This document shows positions 24,630 through 29,127 of a stretch of 29,127 nucleotides of DNA, piece by piece (within the stretch, counting starts at the first letter, position 1; every line of letters begins with the position of its first letter). A program made the translations under genes and the position numbers. The stretch lies in assembly GCF_905372525.1 (NCBI RefSeq), contig NZ_CAJPPN010000029.1:1-29127 (forward strand), written 5' to 3'. This DNA is from an uncultured Porphyromonas sp. GTDB lineage: Bacteria > Bacteroidota > Bacteroidia > Bacteroidales > Porphyromonadaceae. The notes beneath the pieces were generated by a model. That model saw nothing but the letters and a program-made list of their open reading frames with translations. It had not been told where the DNA came from and did not search any database.

Positions 24630-25475
24630 TTACTCCACCTCCAGCCAGAGCCAGAGAAAAGAGAAGTCTCGGTTCTTGTTATCCCCAACGTTCACTCTCT
24701 CCTTGAGCGCTTGCTCACAAAAGAGGATAGGTTGCTTATGCATGCGTTGGATGATTGTTCGTAGCTTTTCGCGAGTACTCTTGATATGTGGGTAGGTCCA
24801 GAAACGAATGGGCTGGGATTGGTTATTCTTGATGTCAATACAGGTGAAGACAAAGTACTTGTCCGTATCCTCCACGGCAAGAATCAGCCCAGGTAGACCA
24901 CAGAACTTCCACGGCCCATCGGAGATAGGAATGCTCGGGGCAAACCAAGCGATATACTTCCGACCACGGAACACACCTTGTGCCTTCTGACACTTATATC
25001 CTAGTATCTCCTTGCTCTCAGATTGGATCTGCCACTTAAAGTTTGGCAATACCTCTGTATATTGACCATAGCCTGCACTAAGAAATAGACGATAGGAGGT
25101 TGTCAGTTCTCCTGCTCTGGGGTAGCCCTTAAAGACGTCCTCTGGGAACGTAATATCATAGAACCCTTCGACCGATTGAGCCCCTTTCCTCAGTTCTTCA
25201 TCAGCTACCTCTCGTGCCTTCAGGATGTCTTGACTATAAGTAGCTGAGACATTTTTGCCAATAAGCAGAGTCAGCACATCCTCGTAGGCAACGAAGCTAT
25301 ATTTGGGATTAGGGTTGAGCTTGGCATTGATCTGATAGGTGATCTCATACCTAGCCGTGTCTACCACCTGGTACTTGTCCGATGGACCGTATGCTGTGGG
25401 GAATATGTACATCTGTGCGGATAGGGATAGCCCTTGCACAGATAAGCATAGCATTAGGGTTCTTATGAGTTTCAT
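24630..25475 (-). CDS. GLPGLI family protein, array member 4
   Basis: 281 residues with a signal peptide ending at LSAQ (about 21). GYKCQKA, FRGRKYIAWF and PWKFCGLPGLI (GLPGLI 193-198) form the family core. The protein ends in FLWLWLEVE instead of the NPIELE tail. It is a close paralogue of array member 1 over its whole length, roughly two thirds identical by eye, including the shared FPED-FKGYP and NKNRDFSF segments. Extra cysteines (PWKFCG and VFTCI) occur only in these two. Function unknown. Confidence 0.88.
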   Translation of the reverse strand: MKLIRTLMLCLSVQGLSLSAQMYIFPTAYGPSDKYQVVDTARYEITYQINAKLNPNPKYSFVAYEDVLTLLIGKNVSATYSQDILKAREVADEELRKGAQSVEGFYDITFPEDVFKGYPRAGELTTSYRLFLSAGYGQYTEVLPNFKWQIQSESKEILGYKCQKAQGVFRGRKYIAWFAPSIPISDGPWKFCGLPGLILAVEDTDKYFVFTCIDIKNNQSQPIRFWTYPHIKSTREKLRTIIQRMHKQPILFCEQALKERVNVGDNKNRDFSFLWLWLEVE

Positions 25476-25609
25476 TGCTCTTGATGTTAATAGGGTGGTT
25501 ACTTAGGATTATGTGGAAAGGTAAATATGGTCTTTTGCATCTATCCGTAATGGATTCGTCACGTTAGTCATGCCGTATATTGCAGCATAAGACCCGAGAG
25601 AAAGAAGAT

Positions 25610-26425
25610 TTATTCTAGCTCAATAGGATTGTAGGGGAAAGAAACGGTATCTTCATCTCCATCTCGAAACATCACCATCCCGTTGGTAACTATGCGCATG
25701 TATGTTTTGGGTTTCTTGTGCATTCTCTCTACATACTTGCGTATATCCTTTCGATTATTCTCTTGATACTTCCAGTCCCATAGATGTATACCTTCTTTGA
25801 CCGATCTGATACCTATAGCTCTGAAGATGTAATCTTGCTTTGCATCCTCTATTTTTAGGATTAATCCTGGAAGCCCTCCAAACTTCCACGGTCCGACTGG
25901 GAGTGGAACATTCATTGTAAAGAGTGCTCTATAGTCTCGCCCCCTGAAACTCATTCGTGCTTCTGTGCAAGGGTAGGTGAGTACAGTAGAGTCTCTAGCG
26001 GATGTGACCCAGTTAAACTTCGGAGTAGGTTCCTTATATTTCAGTGGTGGGCCAGGCTCAAAACTACGATAGACTGCTGTAATTTGTCCCGTCTTCAAGT
26101 CGCAATAGGTATCCTCAGGAAAGGTGAGGAAATATACGCTCGGAGCATCTTGGTTAAGATTAAACAAGCTATCTGTCTGTATCCTCATTCGTTTTAATCT
26201 GGGGTTATAGGTCTGGGTATACTTTTTCCCAATGAGTAGGCTGACTGTGTCTGTTATTATTCGTTTCCCCCAGCGCATTTGGACTTGGTATAGTACCTCA
26301 TATGAAGCTGTATCCAAAACTTTTGAAGCCGATAAGGGCTGGTAGCAGGTCGCCCACTGTGCAGAGAGTTTTCCGATGCATAGTAGCAGGACAGACATTA
26401 CAATCGCGATTCTTTTGATGGTCAT
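25610..26425 (-). CDS. GLPGLI family protein, array member 3
   Basis: 271 residues with a signal peptide (about 1-22, ending LSAQ). Core motifs are FRGRDYRALF, VGPWKFG and GLPGLI (184-189); the tail is FPYNPIELE. The family cysteine lies in TYPCTEA. The middle FPEDTY resembles members 1 and 4, and the C-terminal RKDIRKYVERMHKKP is loosely like member 6. The gene is more AT-rich than its neighbours to the left. A 134-base gap with no clear promoter separates it from member 4. Confidence 0.87.
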   Translation of the reverse strand: MTIKRIAIVMSVLLLCIGKLSAQWATCYQPLSASKVLDTASYEVLYQVQMRWGKRIITDTVSLLIGKKYTQTYNPRLKRMRIQTDSLFNLNQDAPSVYFLTFPEDTYCDLKTGQITAVYRSFEPGPPLKYKEPTPKFNWVTSARDSTVLTYPCTEARMSFRGRDYRALFTMNVPLPVGPWKFGGLPGLILKIEDAKQDYIFRAIGIRSVKEGIHLWDWKYQENNRKDIRKYVERMHKKPKTYMRIVTNGMVMFRDGDEDTVSFPYNPIELE

Positions 26426-26497
26426 AATAGTATCGATTTTTTAGTGAGAGAGATCAGACCGAGGTGTTGTTAGTAAAGCATAGTGCTCCTATATATT

Positions 26498-27322
26498 CTA
26501 CTCCAGTTCTATCGGATTATATGGAACCGATATTACAGAGGCATTTGAGCCGACAACCTGAGGCCTAAAGCCCAAGATCATCTCATAAGCCTGAAGCAGA
26601 TCTTTATGAATACGGCCTAAAGTCTCATTCACCTGCCTTCTTGATGTGGTTATATATCGACCTTTGATGGACTTGATCATTGTTGAGGACTTTGGCTTAT
26701 TCTCAATGAGTGTTGCCTCAAACTCATATTCATGTTTTGAGTCCCATGCCTTAAGGATTAGCCCTGGTAAGCCTCTTAATTTCCATGGACCAGAAGAGAC
26801 TGGTATCTCTGTCGTAAACCATGCCGTATATCTTCTCCCTAAGTATTGTGTTACGGCTTTCTGGCATGTATAGCCTAAAATGTTTTGAGTTTCGATCCCT
26901 ATTTCCCATTTAGGCTGAGTTGCCGTCTCTATGTAGGACAATACAGATGGAGCTATCCCCTTGATAAATGCTTGTCTCCTCCCTGATGTGCGATCAAGGA
27001 TAAAAACAGAAGCAGCTAGTCCATCTCCAGATATATTAAATCCACTCCCCTTAGGTGCCGAGTATGTGTTATCATACCCCTCGACATTAAGTCTAAATTG
27101 CTCATAGTGGTTACCAAGAAGTAGCTCTAGCTCTTGTGTGTTTTTATTATTAGCCCTTGTTATATCTGATACATATGTCAGCCTGTAGCCAACTCGAAAG
27201 ACTACTGTATCCAATATGTTTTCAAAGGCATATGGAGCGATTGATAAGGGAGACTGCGCATGCGCTACACTAAAGAAAAGATATATAGCAAGCATGCAAG
27301 TTGTAAAGTTGACACCTTTCAT
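26498..27322 (-). CDS. GLPGLI family protein, array member 2
   Basis: 274 residues from the ATG at 27322 (MKGVNFTTCMLAIYLFFSVAHAQ, a signal peptide). The open frame extends to a TTG at 27352, which I do not favour. Core motifs are GYTCQKA, LGRRYTAWF, SSGPWKLR and GLPGLI (184-189); the tail is VPYNPIELE. The C-terminal region (SRRQVNETLGRIHKDL) pairs best with member 5. It starts 38 bases after the radical SAM remnant ends. It is the most AT-rich gene of the window by eye. Function unknown. Confidence 0.87.
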   Translation of the reverse strand: MKGVNFTTCMLAIYLFFSVAHAQSPLSIAPYAFENILDTVVFRVGYRLTYVSDITRANNKNTQELELLLGNHYEQFRLNVEGYDNTYSAPKGSGFNISGDGLAASVFILDRTSGRRQAFIKGIAPSVLSYIETATQPKWEIGIETQNILGYTCQKAVTQYLGRRYTAWFTTEIPVSSGPWKLRGLPGLILKAWDSKHEYEFEATLIENKPKSSTMIKSIKGRYITTSRRQVNETLGRIHKDLLQAYEMILGFRPQVVGSNASVISVPYNPIELE

Positions 27323-27360
27323 ATTATGAAACAGGTAAAGTAGGCTCTGCAAAGAGATTG

Positions 27361-27840
27361 TTATCGGACTTCAAGAGCTTGCTTTGATTCTTGCGATAGA
27401 GGGGTTAAGGATATGTTACTATTGTACTCCATATCCGAGTCGTTGTCTCCAGTTCTGGAGCATCCTACTCTAGATCCTAGGCGATAGTTAGCTGTCATAT
27501 TGAACGTAAAGCTTCGGCTAGGGCAGTTAAACTCCTCTACATACGAGATAACCTCCTTAATAAAGGGGACATTCATAAGGGGCTCACCACCGTAGAAGCT
27601 AATGCATACATTCTGGCTATGTGATACATTGAACTCAGACCTCCACAGACTACCGAGGTAGTCCAGAAGAACTTTTGCCCGCTGAGGTGAAAGCCGAGTA
27701 GACTTGCGCTCATCGTAGTCAGAGTAGGACTTCCCATACCCAAAGTACTCGCACCTGAGGTTACAGGCATCTGTAATCTCGAATGTCAGCTGTGGACTAT
27801 TGGATAGGCACCGCTTGACATCTTCTGATGTGATACCCAT
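27361..27840 (-). pseudogene. Truncated radical SAM/SPASM-type enzyme relic
   Basis: 159 residues. The first about 118 match the start of a radical SAM peptide-maturase-like enzyme: LTFEITDACNLRCEYFGYG (cluster Cys26 and Cys30), SFYGGEPLMN with the GGEP SAM-binding motif (about 81-90), and SFTFNMTAN. The third cluster cysteine of CxxxCxxC is replaced by Phe33 (codon TTT at 27744-27742; TGT would differ by one base). After residue 118, where a TNG motif and some 250 more residues are expected, the frame goes straight into an unrelated 41-residue tail containing GCSRTGDNDSDMEY. It is most likely inactive and produced by an internal deletion. An rSAM gene inside a GLPGLI array suggests former co-function, but that is inference. 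Confidence 0.7.
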
Positions 27841-27893
27841 TGTTGTATGCGATTAAGTTGATTATACATAGAGGATACTTGACTGAGCCGATT

Positions 27894-27953
27894 TTACCAG
27901 TACTCCATATACTGTTGCCTCTCGTTGTTGTTGCGACTACAGATGGACCTCAT
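27894..27953 (-). pseudogene. 19-codon ORF resembling the rSAM-relic tail
   Basis: The ATG overlaps the stop of array member 1 (TAATG). It encodes 19 residues containing ICSRNNNERQQYMEYW. The pattern CSR, then N(D/E), then MEY also appears in the tail of the neighbouring radical SAM relic (GCSRTGDNDSDMEY), and both share the bases ATATGGAGTAC. It may be the leftover C-terminus of another radical SAM gene copy, or a tiny translated peptide. Short length makes this uncertain. Confidence 0.35.
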
Positions 27954-28798
27954 TATTCCACCTCCAGCCATAGCCATTCAAAAGAGAAGTCTCGATTTTT
28001 ATTCGTATTTCCTATATAGATTGGCGCCCCCGTTGCTTGCTCACAGAAGACGATAGGTTGCTTATGCATACGTAGAATAATGCGTCGCAGCTTATCACGT
28101 GTCGTCTCGATATGTGGGTAGGTCCAGTAGCGAATAGGAGTAGACTTCTTATTCTCTATCGCGGTACAGGTAAAGACAAACTCTTCCTTTGTATCTTGGA
28201 CGGCTAGTATTAGCCCAGGAAGCCCACAGAATTTCCACGGCCCATCAGATCGCGGTATATCCAAACTAAACCAAGCAATATACTCACGGCCTCGAAACTT
28301 ACCCTTAGCTTTCTGGCACTTATATCCAAGGATATTTTTCGTCTCGGGTAGGATTTCCCACCCGAAGTTGGGCTTAGGCTCGGTATATCGGCCATAACCT
28401 GCTCCTGCGAAAAGACGGTACGATGCCGTTAACTCCATTGAGTTAGGATACCCCTTGAAGATATCTTCAGGGAAGGTTATTCCGTCGCAGTTAGTGATGA
28501 GCTCGGCCCCTCGCTTTCTCTCTTCATCTGCTATCTCTCGGAGTCTTAGAATATCCTTGCTGTAGGTGGCGGATATCCGCTTACCGATAAGCAAAGTCTG
28601 CACATCCGTATATCCCAGATGACGATACTTGGGGTCGGTGTATAGTTTGGCTACAATTTTGTAGCTAACCTCATACATCGCAGTATCAACGACCTTGCAC
28701 TTAGCTATTGCTCCATAGCGGCTAGGAAAGATCGGCGCCCCTGCTGACAGGGTCATTACTTGCACGAGCAAGTAGAGAGCTAGAACCATTCGTCTCAT
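27953..28798 (-). CDS. GLPGLI family protein, array member 1
   Basis: 281 residues with a hydrophobic signal (about 4-20). The core is GYKCQKAKGKFRGREYIAW, then DGPWKFCGLPGLI (GLPGLI 192-197), and the end is FEWLWLEVE. It is a near full-length paralogue of array member 4, and even the 3' DNA ends of the two genes are alike. It is the first GLPGLI gene after the cut-off outer-membrane receptor gene, 97 bases from that gene's stop. In Bacteroidetes, GLPGLI genes often follow such receptors; a shared role is inference. Confidence 0.88.
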   Translation of the reverse strand: MRRMVLALYLLVQVMTLSAGAPIFPSRYGAIAKCKVVDTAMYEVSYKIVAKLYTDPKYRHLGYTDVQTLLIGKRISATYSKDILRLREIADEERKRGAELITNCDGITFPEDIFKGYPNSMELTASYRLFAGAGYGRYTEPKPNFGWEILPETKNILGYKCQKAKGKFRGREYIAWFSLDIPRSDGPWKFCGLPGLILAVQDTKEEFVFTCTAIENKKSTPIRYWTYPHIETTRDKLRRIILRMHKQPIVFCEQATGAPIYIGNTNKNRDFSFEWLWLEVE

Positions 28799-28822
28799 AA
28801 TCCTATACTATTTAGTATTCCG

Positions 28823-28845
28823 AGCCCTCACTTTGTCGGAGGGCT
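28823..28845 (-). terminator. Weak stem-loop after the receptor gene
   Basis: AGCCCTC (28823-28829) and GAGGGCT (28839-28845) form a 7-bp stem with a 9-base loop between the receptor stop and array member 1. On the minus strand an AT-rich stretch follows (ACTAAATAG). It could end the receptor transcript or only pause it. Confidence 0.4.
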
Positions 28846-28895
28846 ACGATCGATATCTATCGGTTTGATTGCGTTGGGCTATTCGGATTAGAAGG

Positions 28896-29127
28896 TTAGA
28901 ACAGCTTGAGTCGAGCCTTGAGCATGATGGCCGAGGGACGGATGTCATAGTAGCTGTATGAGGCAGTGAGGTCGCTGATCGAGGCTGTGCTGTAGAGACG
29001 AGCGGCTAGGATGTTCGTCCAGTCGAGGGATAGACGCACCTTCTTCCATGTATAGGATAGTCCGAGGTCAGCGAGCGTGAAGTGTCTCCCCTTGGTCACA
29101 GCATCGTTGTAGTAGTGTTCGGCAGTG
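28896..29127 (-). CDS. C-terminal fragment of an outer-membrane beta-barrel/TonB-dependent receptor
   Basis: The open frame runs off the right edge, so only the last 76 or so residues are visible. They read as final barrel strands: FTLADLGLSYTWKKVRLSLDW, TNILAARLYSTASISDLTASYSYYDIRP and the terminal MLKARLKLF with C-terminal phenylalanine. This ending, with an NI(L/F) segment and an IRPxxxxLKxRxKLF close, is typical of PF14905/TonB-receptor-type proteins found beside GLPGLI genes. A GTG at 29099 is internal, not a start. Confidence 0.8.
   Translation of the reverse strand, partial: TAEHYYNDAVTKGRHFTLADLGLSYTWKKVRLSLDWTNILAARLYSTASISDLTASYSYYDIRPSAIMLKARLKLF

Noticed and set aside
24611..24688. 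Longer start (TTG) for GLPGLI member 5
   Set aside because: It overlaps the preceding gene and would bury the clear signal peptide behind 26 polar residues.
28896..29099. A separate 67-residue protein starting at GTG 29099
   Set aside because: The frame is open to the window edge and the sequence is the end of an outer-membrane barrel, so this is a 3' fragment.

Overview
The window reads as chromosomal DNA of a Bacteroidales bacterium, most likely Porphyromonas or a close relative. The reasons are the gene families (GLPGLI/Porph_ging proteins, DUF5103 type IX secretion plug, DUF3575, PF14905-type outer-membrane barrels), the promoters of the Bacteroidetes form TAnnTTTG, and the absence of strong Shine-Dalgarno sites. 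Nearly all genes lie on the minus strand; dprA is the one clear exception. The base composition looks moderately GC-rich, with a more AT-rich stretch inside the right-hand array. Species cannot be fixed from this alone.

Left part (1-14,240, all minus): a gene-free edge with a dispersed repeat, then htpG, an 817-residue outer-membrane beta-barrel receptor-like protein, a ComB-family phosphatase, a phospho-sugar mutase, a leucine-rich-repeat lipoprotein, a ribE-DUF5103 pair and mutS2. Most units are separated by strong stem-loop terminators, and several start from a TATCTTTG -7 element.

Middle (14,240-22,150): a pyrB-pyrI-flavin reductase operon (pyrI and the reductase overlap by ATGA), a divergent region holding a second repeat copy, dprA on the plus strand, a 24-bp perfect bidirectional terminator, a DUF3575 outer-membrane protein with a large lipoprotein, and metK. 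The metK leader carries a recognisable SAM-II riboswitch followed by an intrinsic terminator, so SAM very probably controls SAM synthetase production by attenuation.

Right part (22,150-29,127, genes on minus): a third repeat copy, then six tandem GLPGLI-family secreted proteins running down from the cut-off 3' end of a TonB-dependent-receptor-type barrel gene. The array looks like a duplicated block (proteins 1 and 4 are close paralogues, 2 and 5 are related, 3 and 6 possibly). The proteins have two kinds of invariant C-terminal tail, NPIELE or WLWLEVE. A broken radical SAM gene that has lost its third cluster cysteine, and a small ORF resembling that relic's tail, sit between array members 1 and 2.

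The least explained items are the triple 22-bp palindromic iterons embedded in a dispersed intergenic element (three copies) and the GLPGLI array with its radical SAM remains.
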